Assembly (NCBI RefSeq): GCF_003253745.1
Contig: NZ_MZXV01000048.1
Location: 1 to 64,000 of the forward strand
Direction of reading: 5' to 3'
Length of the DNA stretch: 64,000 nt
Origin: Mesorhizobium kowhaii
Lineage (GTDB): Bacteria > Pseudomonadota > Alphaproteobacteria > Rhizobiales > Rhizobiaceae
Part shown: one piece after another, positions 47,039 to 55,120 of the stretch
Layout of the letters: every line of letters begins with the position of its first letter
How positions within the stretch are numbered: the first letter of the stretch is position 1
Made by a program: the position numbers and the translations under genes
Notes under the pieces: model-generated
Told to the model about the DNA's origin: nothing
The model's database searches: none
Seen by the model: only the letters and a program-made list of their open reading frames with translations

Positions 47039-48667
47039 ATGCCGGCTGGCGATACCTTTGACTACGTCATTGTCGGCGCGGGTTCGGCCGGCTGCGTGCT
47101 GGCAAACCGGCTGAGTGAGGACCCGGCGGTTTCGGTGCTTCTGCTGGAGGCGGGGGATTGGGACCGCGATCCGATGATTCACATCCCGCTCGGCTGGGGC
47201 AAGATCCTGACCGAGCGCCGCCACGACTGGATGTATTTCTGCGAGCCTGAGGCCAATGTCGGCGGGCGCAAGGTCGAGTGCGCGCGCGGCAAGGTCATCG
47301 GCGGCTCTTCGTCCACCAATGCCATGGCCTATGTGCGCGGCAATCGCGGCGATTATGATCGCTGGGCGGCAAGCGGGCTGACCGACTGGTCGTTCGACAA
47401 GGTGCTGCCTTATTTCAAGAAGCAGGAGCGCTGGGAAAAGGGCGCAAGCCAGTATCGCGGCGGCAGCGGGCCGCTGAACACCCAGTTCTGCCGCTACAAG
47501 GATGAACTGATCGATGCCTTCGCCACCGCCAGCCTTGATGCCGGATATCCGCAGACCGACGACTACAACGGCGCCGTACAGGAAGGTTTTGGCCGCCTGC
47601 AGATGACAATCGAAAACGGCCGACGCTGCTCGACCGCGTCCGCCTATCTGCGGCCAGCCATGCGCCGCGGCAATGTCAAGGTGCTGACCGGCGCGATGGC
47701 GACGAAGATCCTGCTGAAGGATGGGCGCGCAACGGGCATTGCCTATACTAGAGGCGGGGCGGCGCATGAAGTTCTCGCGCGGCGCGAGGTTCTGCTTGCC
47801 GGCGGCGTCATCAACACGCCGCAGCTCATGATGCTGTCGGGGATCGGTGACAGCACCGAACTTGCGGCACATGGCATCGAGACGAAGGTCGATCGTCCGC
47901 AGGTCGGCAAGAATTTGCAGGACCACGTTTCGGTCATCGTGATGTATCGGCGCAAGCAGCCAGGACCATTTCTCAGGATGATGCGGGCCGATCGCATCGG
48001 CCTGGATTTCGTCAAGACCTATCTAACGGGCAAGGGCTTTTCGGCAGATGTGCCTGGCGGCGTCGTCGCATTCCTCAAAAGCGATGCGAGCCGGCCGTTG
48101 CCGGATGTACAGCTGCTTTTCACCGCCGCGCCGCTTGGGGCATGGCCTTACATGTCGCCGTTCAAGGCGCCGTTTGCCGACGGCTTCGCGACGCGTATCG
48201 TCGCCGTGCAGCCGGAGAGCCGCGGCAGCGTCAACCTGGCGTCGAGCGATCCGTTCGCCGCTCCGCTGATCCATCAGAACTTCCTGTCTTCGCAGCGCGA
48301 CTGGCAGTCGCTTCGCGCCGGCTTTCGGGTTGCGCGCAACCTTGCCAGCCAGCCATCCATGGCTCCGTTCGTGGGCGCGGAATTCTTCCCCGGCCCGAAA
48401 TGCGAGAGCGACGACGAGATCGACGAGCATATCCGCAAGACATCGATCACCGTACACCATCCGGCCGGCACCTGCCGCATGGGTGTCGATGCGGAGTCTG
48501 TGGTCGATCCGGAATTGCGGGTGCGCGGCGTTGCCGGACTTCGTGCCGTTGACGCCTCCGTGATGCCGGATCTCGTCTGCGGCAACATCAATGCGGCGGT
48601 CATCATGATCGCCGAAAAGGCCGCGGATCTGATCCGCAGCCGCGCTCAGCAGAGCGCGGCCGCCTGA
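47039..48667 (+). CDS. GMC oxidoreductase, probable 4-pyridoxate dehydrogenase
   Basis: 542 aa, start at ATG 47039 with GAGGA 6 bases upstream. FAD motif DYVIVGAGSAGCVLANRLSED; GMC signature ARGKVIGGSSSTNAMAYVRG and LLAGGVINTPQLMMLSGIG; catalytic His in TVHHPAGTCRMG. In M. loti 4-pyridoxate is oxidised at its 5-hydroxymethyl group by a FAD-dependent membrane-associated dehydrogenase. I assign this GMC protein to that step because the next-step enzyme (FHMPC dehydrogenase) is in the same operon. A choline-dehydrogenase-like role is the fallback. Confidence 0.7.
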   Translation: MPAGDTFDYVIVGAGSAGCVLANRLSEDPAVSVLLLEAGDWDRDPMIHIPLGWGKILTERRHDWMYFCEPEANVGGRKVECARGKVIGGSSSTNAMAYVRGNRGDYDRWAASGLTDWSFDKVLPYFKKQERWEKGASQYRGGSGPLNTQFCRYKDELIDAFATASLDAGYPQTDDYNGAVQEGFGRLQMTIENGRRCSTASAYLRPAMRRGNVKVLTGAMATKILLKDGRATGIAYTRGGAAHEVLARREVLLAGGVINTPQLMMLSGIGDSTELAAHGIETKVDRPQVGKNLQDHVSVIVMYRRKQPGPFLRMMRADRIGLDFVKTYLTGKGFSADVPGGVVAFLKSDASRPLPDVQLLFTAAPLGAWPYMSPFKAPFADGFATRIVAVQPESRGSVNLASSDPFAAPLIHQNFLSSQRDWQSLRAGFRVARNLASQPSMAPFVGAEFFPGPKCESDDEIDEHIRKTSITVHHPAGTCRMGVDAESVVDPELRVRGVAGLRAVDASVMPDLVCGNINAAVIMIAEKAADLIRSRAQQSAAA

Positions 48668-48957
48668 CAGCGGCGGCTGGAATCCAACCAATATCTTTTG
48701 GTTGAAGCTAAAATATGCATTGGTTGAGCTGCCGCGCGATCTCGCACGGCCGTGGCAGTTCGGGTGTGACCTGCAGATCTGAGCATATTTTGTGCTATTT
48801 TTGGGCCATTTCTGCCTATTTTCAGGCATTTGCCGTTCGAAAATGCAACTCAACCAAAAACTTTCAAATTTTGCAGTTTGGGGATTGTCGAGCAAAACCA
48901 ATGCGAATACGGTTGAGTTGGTTAGAAGCATTTTCTTCGTGACGAGAGGTGTCCGAT
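48668..48957. promoter_or_regulatory. 290-base AT-rich regulatory region upstream of the cupin gene
   Basis: More A/T-rich than its surroundings from about 48785. It holds at least four CAACCAA/TTGGTTG half-sites plus GGTTGAG at 48911-48917 and the ribosome site GAGAGG near 48945. No gene seen. Confidence 0.55.
48685..48704. promoter_or_regulatory. perfect inverted repeat CAACCAA-N6-TTGGTTG
   Basis: CAACCAA (48685-48691), 6-base spacer, TTGGTTG (48698-48704). A further TTGGTTGA sits at 48720-48727 and TCAACCAA at 48850-48857. It shares its half-site with the array at 46923-46987 and lies in the 290-base gap between the GMC gene and the cupin gene, so the cupin operon probably has its own regulated promoter. 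Confidence 0.6.
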
Positions 48958-50109
48958 ATGTCCATGGCGCAACCAGCTAACGATACGCTCACCAACAAGA
49001 AAGCGGCCCTCAAGGGCCTCTATGACGCCCTCTACGAAAAGAACATGTTTCCGTTCTGGGCGACGTCGGAAGGCGTCGACCATGACGAGATCAAACAGCT
49101 GATGGCGACGTCGAAGGCCATTCCTTTCGTGTGGTCCTATTCGGACATCGAGCCGCTGCTGCAGCGCGCCGCCGAACTGGTGACCATGGACGACAGCGAG
49201 CGCCGTTCGCTGATCCTGGTCAATCCTGGCCTTGCGCCCAAGCGCGCATCCGTCAGCACGATGTACACCGCCTACCGCCTGAACGATCCGGACGAGATCA
49301 TGCCGCCGCACAAGCACTCGCCGAGCGCGATCCGCTTCGGCCTGACTGGCAAGGGCAACTTCACCGGCGTCGAGGGCGAGGATGTGGTCTTCGGCCCGGG
49401 CGACATGGTGCTGACGCCCAACGACGCCTGGCACAATCACGGCACGGTCGGCGGCGAGCAGGCGGTCAACCTGTCGGTGCTCGACCTGCCGCTGGTCGAG
49501 ACGCTGCACGCCGTCCATTTCGACCACAAATACACCGAGATGGTCGACGGCAAGGAAGTCGAGAAGAAGGTGCAGACCGCGCGCTATCCGAGCGACTACT
49601 CACAGCGCATCTATGGCGAGGGTGGCCTGATGCCGCGTTTCGTCGACCATAAGCGCGGCGGCGGCCTGTCGTCGCCGATGTATGTCTATCGCTGGGAGAA
49701 GATGGAAGCGGTCCTCGACGCCCACAAGGATTGGGATGGCGACCCTCACGAAGGCATCGTCGTCGATTACGTCGATCCGAGCACTGGCGGGCCGGTCTTC
49801 CGCACCATCAATTTCTACGCTCAGATGCTACGCCCTGGCGAGAAGACCTTGCCGCAACGTGAAACCGCCAGCCTGCTGCTGGCGCCGTTCCGCGGCAGCG
49901 GTCATTCGATCATCGATGGCAAGCGTTACGACTGGAACCAGTTCGACACGATCGCCATACCCGGCGGATCATGGGTCGAACATGTCAACGGCTCCTCCAG
50001 CGAGCCGGTGATCTTCTTCGGCGCAACCGATGCGCCGACGCAGAAGGCGCTGCTCCTCTACAAGCGCTGGGGCCGCAACCAGGCCGGCGATCTGCTTCGC
50101 CTCGCCTGA
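48958..50109 (+). CDS. bicupin ring-cleavage dioxygenase of the gentisate/salicylate 1,2-dioxygenase family
   Basis: 383 aa from ATG 48958 (GAGAGG 8 bases upstream); a GTG at 48949 is an alternative. The N-terminal cupin carries the Fe(II) ligands PPHKHSPSAIRF (His118, His120) and TPNDAWHNHG (His159), the same layout as gentisate, 1-hydroxy-2-naphthoate and salicylate 1,2-dioxygenases. The C-terminal cupin is conserved but seems not to bind metal. These enzymes split the ring between an OH-bearing and a COOH-bearing carbon, an arrangement present in 4-pyridoxate and its dicarboxylate. It heads an operon with LVIVD, RidA, GST and FHMPC dehydrogenase genes. Family secure; substrate inferred. 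Confidence 0.8.
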   Translation: MSMAQPANDTLTNKKAALKGLYDALYEKNMFPFWATSEGVDHDEIKQLMATSKAIPFVWSYSDIEPLLQRAAELVTMDDSERRSLILVNPGLAPKRASVSTMYTAYRLNDPDEIMPPHKHSPSAIRFGLTGKGNFTGVEGEDVVFGPGDMVLTPNDAWHNHGTVGGEQAVNLSVLDLPLVETLHAVHFDHKYTEMVDGKEVEKKVQTARYPSDYSQRIYGEGGLMPRFVDHKRGGGLSSPMYVYRWEKMEAVLDAHKDWDGDPHEGIVVDYVDPSTGGPVFRTINFYAQMLRPGEKTLPQRETASLLLAPFRGSGHSIIDGKRYDWNQFDTIAIPGGSWVEHVNGSSSEPVIFFGATDAPTQKALLLYKRWGRNQAGDLLRLA

Positions 50110-50128
50110 TCCTGGTCCTGCGGCAAGA

Positions 50129-50159
50129 GATGTCGTGCCGGCAATGGCGGCGCGACATC
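50129..50159 (+). other. intercistronic hairpin between the cupin and LVIVD genes
   Basis: GATGTCGTGCCG pairs with CGGCGCGACATC (one T-G wobble) around a 7-base loop. The stem ends 4 bases before ATG 50164, which leaves no room for a ribosome site there. Confidence 0.5.
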
Positions 50160-50163
50160 GAAA

Positions 50164-51321
50164 ATGGCGTTTCAGCAGCAAAGGCGTATGCATTTGGTTT
50201 CGGCGTTCAACACCAAGCAGATCGGTCATATCGACTGTCCGGGCGGCGGTCAGGTCTGGGTCGACGGCAACATCCTCTATATCGGCCACATGCGTCCGCC
50301 GAGCGGCACGACGCTGGTCGATATTTCCGACCCGCGCAATCCGCGCAAGATAGCCACGATCGATGTCCCGCCGGGCTGGCACTCGCACAAGGTGCGCGCC
50401 AAGGACGGGCTGATGATCATCAACCACGAGCGCTTCGGCAAAGAAGGTCCGGCCGACTTCGGCGGCGGGCTGGCGCTCTACGACACGACGCGACCGGCAG
50501 AACCGAAACTCATCTCGAAGTGGATGACGGGCGGCCATGGCGTGCATCGCTATGATTATGACGGCCGCTACGCCTATATCTCGCCGACCGCCGACGGCTA
50601 TGTCGGCAACATCGTGATGATCCTCGACCTGATCGATCCGGTGAACCCGATCGAGGTCGGGCGCTGGTGGATACCCGGCCAGTGGACCGGCGGCGGCGAA
50701 GAGTACCCATGGCATGACTATGTCACGCCGCGCTGCCACCATCCGCTGCGCATGGGCGACAGGCTCTATGTCAGCTACTGGCATCACGGCCTGTTCATCC
50801 TCGACATTTCGGACATCACCAGGCCGAAGCTGGTCTCGCACGTCAATTCGAGCCCGAGCTTCCCGCATCCCACGCACACATGTCTGCCCATTCCGCAGTT
50901 GCTCAAGGGTCGCAACATCATGGTGGTGGCGGACGAGGATGTCGCCAAACTCCGACCTTCGGCACCGGCCTTTACCTGGATCTACGATATCACCGACGAG
51001 ACGAACCCGTTGCCGATCTCGACGTTCCAGGTGCCAGGGCTCGACCCTGACGGCGCGCCGCAACCGCCGATGACGGGCTGCCATCAGCCTTCCGAACGGT
51101 TCAATGGAACCGTCATTCCCTTCGCGTGGTTCGCGCAGGGGCTGCGGCTGGTCGACATCGCTGATCCGTTCGCGCCAAAGGAAGTCGGCCATTTCATGCC
51201 CGACGCGCCGGAAGGCGCCGAGCGCTCCTCGTCCAACGACGTGACCATCGACGACCGCGGCATCGTCTACCTGATCGATCGCATCCGTGGCGTCGACATC
51301 ATCGAAACCAGCGTTCTCTAG
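50164..51321 (+). CDS. LVIVD-repeat beta-propeller protein, His-rich
   Basis: 385 aa from ATG 50164; an internal ATG at 50188 (MHLVSAFN) may be the real start because a hairpin ends just before 50164. Repeats such as TTLVDISDPRNPRKIATI, GLFILDISDITRPKLVSHV and GLRLVDIADPFAPKEVGHF are LVIVD beta-propeller blades. Between them are His clusters: WHSHK (73, 75), GGHGVH (125, 128), CHHP (192-193), YWHHG (207-208) and HPTHT (235, 238). These could bind metal, as in some propeller enzymes. No signal peptide is seen. Function unknown; operon context suggests a role after or during ring cleavage. Confidence 0.75.
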   Translation: MAFQQQRRMHLVSAFNTKQIGHIDCPGGGQVWVDGNILYIGHMRPPSGTTLVDISDPRNPRKIATIDVPPGWHSHKVRAKDGLMIINHERFGKEGPADFGGGLALYDTTRPAEPKLISKWMTGGHGVHRYDYDGRYAYISPTADGYVGNIVMILDLIDPVNPIEVGRWWIPGQWTGGGEEYPWHDYVTPRCHHPLRMGDRLYVSYWHHGLFILDISDITRPKLVSHVNSSPSFPHPTHTCLPIPQLLKGRNIMVVADEDVAKLRPSAPAFTWIYDITDETNPLPISTFQVPGLDPDGAPQPPMTGCHQPSERFNGTVIPFAWFAQGLRLVDIADPFAPKEVGHFMPDAPEGAERSSSNDVTIDDRGIVYLIDRIRGVDIIETSVL

Positions 51322-51327
51322 GGGGAT

Positions 51328-51738
51328 ATGTTGAGCGACAGCACGCGAAAATCCGCCAGCCACTACGCCATCGGCAACAAGAATCCGAACCTGCCGTTTC
51401 ACCCGGCGGTGCGTGCCGGTGATTTCATCTTCGTCTCGGGCCAGGTGCCGAAGGACGAGAACAACAACATGATCAGCGGCACGATCGAGGAAGAGACGCT
51501 GGCCACGCTCAAAACCATCGCGCGCGTCATCGCGCATGAAGGCGCGACGCTGTCCGATGTCGTGCGGATCACCACCTATCTCGAGGATACGCGCGATTTC
51601 GGCCGCTACAACAAGGCCTTCCTCGAAGGAATTGGCGACGCAGTGCTGGCGCGCACGACCGTCGAAGCCAAGGCCGTCATCAACACCAAGATCGAAATGG
51701 ACGCCATCGTCTACAAGCCGCTGCCGGCCGGCAAGTAG
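51328..51738 (+). CDS. RidA family (YjgF/YER057c) imine/enamine deaminase
   Basis: 136 aa from ATG 51328, 6 bases after the LVIVD stop with GGGGGAT upstream. It has the RidA pattern AGDFIFVSGQVPKD, LKTIARVIAHEGATLSDVVR and ARTTVEAKAV, in which the Arg in ARTT is the catalytic position of RidA. RidA proteins hydrolyse enamine or imine intermediates to ketones and ammonia. In an operon that oxidises a pyridine ring, a dedicated deaminase for the ring-opened nitrogen would make sense; that is inference. Confidence 0.85.
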   Translation: MLSDSTRKSASHYAIGNKNPNLPFHPAVRAGDFIFVSGQVPKDENNNMISGTIEEETLATLKTIARVIAHEGATLSDVVRITTYLEDTRDFGRYNKAFLEGIGDAVLARTTVEAKAVINTKIEMDAIVYKPLPAGK

Positions 51739-51764
51739 GCCTTGGACACAATCGAGGAGACGAC

Positions 51765-52385
51765 ATGTACAAGCTCTTAGGCCGCCAGACATCAGGCAAC
51801 GTCCAGAAGGTGCTCTTCATGCTCGAGGAGCTTGGCGCCGCGTATAAGCGCGAGGACTACGGCCGCCAGTTCGAGAACACGCAGACGGCGGAATACAAGG
51901 CGCTCAACCCGACCTCCAAGGTCCCGACGCTGGTCGACGGCGGCACCGTGATCTGGGAGTCCAACACCATCCTGCGCTATCTCGCGGCATCCGGCGGCGA
52001 GCATTTGACTGGCGCCACGCCGGCGGAAAAGACCGAGGTTGAGCGCTGGATGGACTTCCTGCTGGCGGCGGTCAATCCCGGCTATCTGGCAGCCTTCAAG
52101 GGCGCCAAGCTGACACCCGAGGAACAGACCGCCGAGTACAAGGAACAGGTGAAGGACCTTGTGGCGCAGCTCAAGATCGTCGACGGCCATCTGGCCGGCA
52201 AGGATTTCCTGGCGCTTGGCAAGCTGACCCTAGCCGACATCGCCTGCGCGCCGATCCTGAAGCGCTGCGTCGACTTCAAGATCGACCGGCCGTCGCTGCC
52301 CAATCTGGAGCGCTGGGTGGCCGCGATCGCCGCTCGGCCGGCCTTCAAGGCTGCAATCGCCGCTGCCCCGGCAAAGGCCGCATGA
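51765..52385 (+). CDS. glutathione S-transferase family protein
   Basis: 206 aa, start ATG 51765 with AGGAGA 4 bases upstream. The N-terminal thioredoxin-like domain has RQTSGNVQKVLFMLEELGA and the glutathione loop NPTSKVPTLVDGG then WESNTILRYLA. The C-terminal helical domain has DFLALGKLTLADIACAPIL. GST-family proteins act as maleylpyruvate or maleylacetoacetate isomerases beside gentisate-type dioxygenases, so a cis-trans isomerisation of the ring-cleavage product is plausible. Its stop overlaps the next start by 4 bases. Confidence 0.83.
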   Translation: MYKLLGRQTSGNVQKVLFMLEELGAAYKREDYGRQFENTQTAEYKALNPTSKVPTLVDGGTVIWESNTILRYLAASGGEHLTGATPAEKTEVERWMDFLLAAVNPGYLAAFKGAKLTPEEQTAEYKEQVKDLVAQLKIVDGHLAGKDFLALGKLTLADIACAPILKRCVDFKIDRPSLPNLERWVAAIAARPAFKAAIAAAPAKAA

Positions 52386-53314
52386 TGATCAAGCGCGCCG
52401 CCCTCATCGGATTGGGAACGATGGGTCCCGGCATCGCCGCGCGGCTTTCGCGCGGCGGGCTCGATGTCACGGCGTATGATGTTTCGCAGGCGGCTGTCGA
52501 GCGTGCCCGCGGCATGCTTGATCTTGCCGGCGGCGTGCTCGACCGTCTCGACATCACGTCGCCCGGGACAGGCGCCGGGACCGTGCGTTTCGTCGAGACG
52601 ATCGCCGAGGCCGTCGATGGCGCCGAGCTGGTCATCGAGAATGTGCCGGAGAACATCGACATTAAGGCGCGGACCTATCGCGACATCGATCCGCTGATCG
52701 GTCCGTCCGTCATCGTCGCGTCCGACACATCGGGCATCCCGATCACCAAGCTGCAGGCGCACATCTCGCATCCCGAGCGGATGGTCGGCATGCACTGGTC
52801 GAACCCACCGCACATCATACCGATGATCGAGGTGATCGGCGGTGAACAGACCGCGCCTGAAACCGTGGCGACGATCCGCGATCTCATTCGCTCGCTCGGC
52901 CTGCTGCCGGTGGTGGTGAAAAAGGATGTGCCAGGCTTCGTCGAGAACCGCGTCCTCTATGCGTTGCTGCGCGAGGCCGTCGACCTCGTCGAGCGCGGCG
53001 TCATCGAGCCGGAAGACCTCGACACCTGCGTGTCGTGGGGCATCGGCTACAAGATCGCCGTCATCGGCCCGATGGCGCTGCTCGATATGGCGGGCCTCGA
53101 TATCTACAAGTCGGTCTCGTCCTTCCTGAACGCCGATCTCTCCAATCGCGACGATGTCGCGCCAATGGTGATGGAGAAGACCGCTGCGTCGAAGTTCGGC
53201 ATCAAATCGGGCGAGGGCATGTTCTCCTACACACCCGAGCAGGCAAAGGCGCTGCAAGGTGAGCGGGCGCGCAAGCTCGTCGCGGTACGGCGCATCCTGG
53301 AAGGCCGGGAGTAG
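52382..53314 (+). CDS. probable 5-formyl-3-hydroxy-2-methylpyridine-4-carboxylate (FHMPC) dehydrogenase
   Basis: 310 aa, 3-hydroxyacyl-CoA dehydrogenase fold. The NAD site is LIGLGTMGPGIAARLSRGG, then ELVIENVPENIDIKARTY and the catalytic His in MVGMHWSNPPH. The tail FGIKSGEGMFSYTPEQAKAL is family-typical. I recognise strong resemblance to FHMPC dehydrogenase of M. loti, an NAD enzyme of this fold and length that makes 3-hydroxy-2-methylpyridine-4,5-dicarboxylate. It is translationally coupled to the GST by a 4-base overlap. Confidence 0.8.
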   Translation: MMIKRAALIGLGTMGPGIAARLSRGGLDVTAYDVSQAAVERARGMLDLAGGVLDRLDITSPGTGAGTVRFVETIAEAVDGAELVIENVPENIDIKARTYRDIDPLIGPSVIVASDTSGIPITKLQAHISHPERMVGMHWSNPPHIIPMIEVIGGEQTAPETVATIRDLIRSLGLLPVVVKKDVPGFVENRVLYALLREAVDLVERGVIEPEDLDTCVSWGIGYKIAVIGPMALLDMAGLDIYKSVSSFLNADLSNRDDVAPMVMEKTAASKFGIKSGEGMFSYTPEQAKALQGERARKLVAVRRILEGRE

Positions 53315-53441
53315 CCAATGTCACACAGTGCGCACGAGGCTGGCCGGGTTGGGGAGTGCCGGTTGGTCCGTTGTGCCAAGCGTGCCTTCGCGGGCCACAC
53401 GTTGAGGGTGCGGCCGACGACAACGCGCGGGGCGACAAGCC

Positions 53442-54272
53442 ATGCGCATTGAAACCATTCGAGCAGCCGGCGACAGGCCAGCCCATATCCGCCACGACGA
53501 TCTGATCTCCGCCAAAGGCGTTTCGGTGGTCATCGCCCGGCAACTGATCCTCCAGAACATCGATCTCTCGGTGCCAAAGGGGTCGTTTGTCTCGCTTATC
53601 GGCCCTTCCGGTTGTGGCAAGAGCACCTTGCTCAAGGTGCTGGCCGGGCTGGTGCAGCCGAGCCAGGGCAGCGTTTCGATCGCCGGGCTGGCGCCCGCCG
53701 AGGCGGCGCGCAAGCGGATGATCGGCCTCGTCTTTCAGGACGCCAATCTGCTGCCGTGGAAGAACGCCGTCGACAATGCCTCGATGCTGCTGGGTATCGC
53801 TGACAGATCGCTGTCGCGCTCAGACCTGCGGGCGCGCGGGCAGGAGATGCTGGACCTGGTGGGATTGGGCGATTCCGCCCACAAGCGCCCAAACGAACTG
53901 TCGGGTGGCATGCGGCAGCGGGTCGCCATCGCACGGGCCCTGGCGCTCGATCCGGCGGTGCTGCTGATGGACGAGCCGTTCGGCGCGCTTGACGCCATCA
54001 CCCGCGACGCGATGGGGCAGTCGCTGCTGGAGATCTGGCAGCGCACCGGCAAGACCATCGTGCTCGTCACCCATTCCATCGACGAGGCCATTCACCTGTC
54101 CCGCCATGTTCATGTGCTGGGGATCAAGCCGGGGCGGATAACCGAGAGCCTCGACATTGCACTGCCTTATCCACGCGACCTGTCGGTCACCGAAGATCCG
54201 GAGTTCGTCAGGTTGGTGGTTCAGTTGCGGACGATGCTGCGCTCCAGCCATCAACCGGGGGGTGTATCTTGA
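53442..54272 (+). CDS. NitT/TauT-type ABC transporter ATP-binding protein
   Basis: 276 aa. Walker A is GPSGCGKSTLLK (about residues 51-62), the signature LSGGMRQRVAIARAL, Walker B VLLMDEPFGALD and the H-loop VLVTHSIDEAI. This single-domain ATPase is of the SsuB/TauB/NrtD type. It overlaps the permease start by 4 bases. Located inside the B6 island, it probably helps import a B6 vitamer or a pyridoxate-like acid. Confidence 0.88.
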   Translation: MRIETIRAAGDRPAHIRHDDLISAKGVSVVIARQLILQNIDLSVPKGSFVSLIGPSGCGKSTLLKVLAGLVQPSQGSVSIAGLAPAEAARKRMIGLVFQDANLLPWKNAVDNASMLLGIADRSLSRSDLRARGQEMLDLVGLGDSAHKRPNELSGGMRQRVAIARALALDPAVLLMDEPFGALDAITRDAMGQSLLEIWQRTGKTIVLVTHSIDEAIHLSRHVHVLGIKPGRITESLDIALPYPRDLSVTEDPEFVRLVVQLRTMLRSSHQPGGVS

Positions 54273-55084
54273 GTGAGCAACCCATCATCGATCTTTCCGA
54301 GCCGCGGCTCGTCTCGAACTGGAGCGCGGCGACGGGCAGTTGGCTTCCGGCGGTCATCCTCCTGCTGGCGACAATCGCGGTGTGGGAAGCCGCCGTGCGG
54401 ATATTTTCCATATCCGCCTTCGTCGTTCCCGCCCCATCCGAAATCGCGCAATCGCTGGTCGCGCAATGGGGCACGCTGATGCAGGCGACCCTGGTGACGG
54501 CAGGCGAGATCCTGTTCGGCTTCCTGGTCTCGGTCGTGGTCGGCATTGCCATTGCGCTGGTCATTGTCCGCTTCGACTGGTTGGGGCGCGCGCTGTACCC
54601 ACTGGTGGTGCTGTTCCAGAACGTGCCCAAGGTGGCGCTTGCACCGATCTTCATCCTCTGGTTCGGCTATGGGCTCGCGCCCAAGATCGGCCTGATCCTG
54701 GTCATCGCGTTCTTCCCGGTGACATTGTCGATGCTGGCGGGCATGCAGTCGGTCGACCGCTCGCTGCTGTCGCTGATGAATTCGGTCGGTGCCAGCCCGA
54801 CGCAGATCCTGCTCAGGATCCGCGTTCCGCACTCGCTGCCGAACCTGATGGCCGGAACTAAGATCGCCGCCACTTTGAGTGTGATCGGCGCCATCGTTGG
54901 CGAATTTGCCGGGGCATCGGACGGCCTCGGCTACGTCATCCAGTTCGCTTCGACGCAGCTCGACACCGCGCTGGTCTTTGCGGCGCTGCTGCTCGTTTCC
55001 GTGCTCGGCATCGCCTTCTACTACGCAGCCGAAATTCTCGAACGCATCGCGGTGCCGTGGGCACCCAAATTCAGCCAGGCCTAG
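54269..55084 (+). CDS. NitT/TauT-type ABC transporter permease
   Basis: 271 aa with about six membrane helices. The EAA loop motif MNSVGASPTQILLRIRVPHSLP lies at about residues 170-192. A 40-residue cytoplasmic N-terminus precedes the first helix (GSWLPAVILLLATIAVWEAAV). It pairs with the ATPase at 53442 and binding protein at 55121. Confidence 0.88.
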   Translation: MSEQPIIDLSEPRLVSNWSAATGSWLPAVILLLATIAVWEAAVRIFSISAFVVPAPSEIAQSLVAQWGTLMQATLVTAGEILFGFLVSVVVGIAIALVIVRFDWLGRALYPLVVLFQNVPKVALAPIFILWFGYGLAPKIGLILVIAFFPVTLSMLAGMQSVDRSLLSLMNSVGASPTQILLRIRVPHSLPNLMAGTKIAATLSVIGAIVGEFAGASDGLGYVIQFASTQLDTALVFAALLLVSVLGIAFYYAAEILERIAVPWAPKFSQA

Positions 55085-55120
55085 GCCTTCGAACAACCAA
55101 AATCATACAAGGGAACAACA

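Noticed and set aside
49969..51792. 607-codon open frame opposite the LVIVD gene
   Set aside because: The antisense frame is a by-product of high GC codon bias, and the plus-strand LVIVD and RidA genes are well supported.
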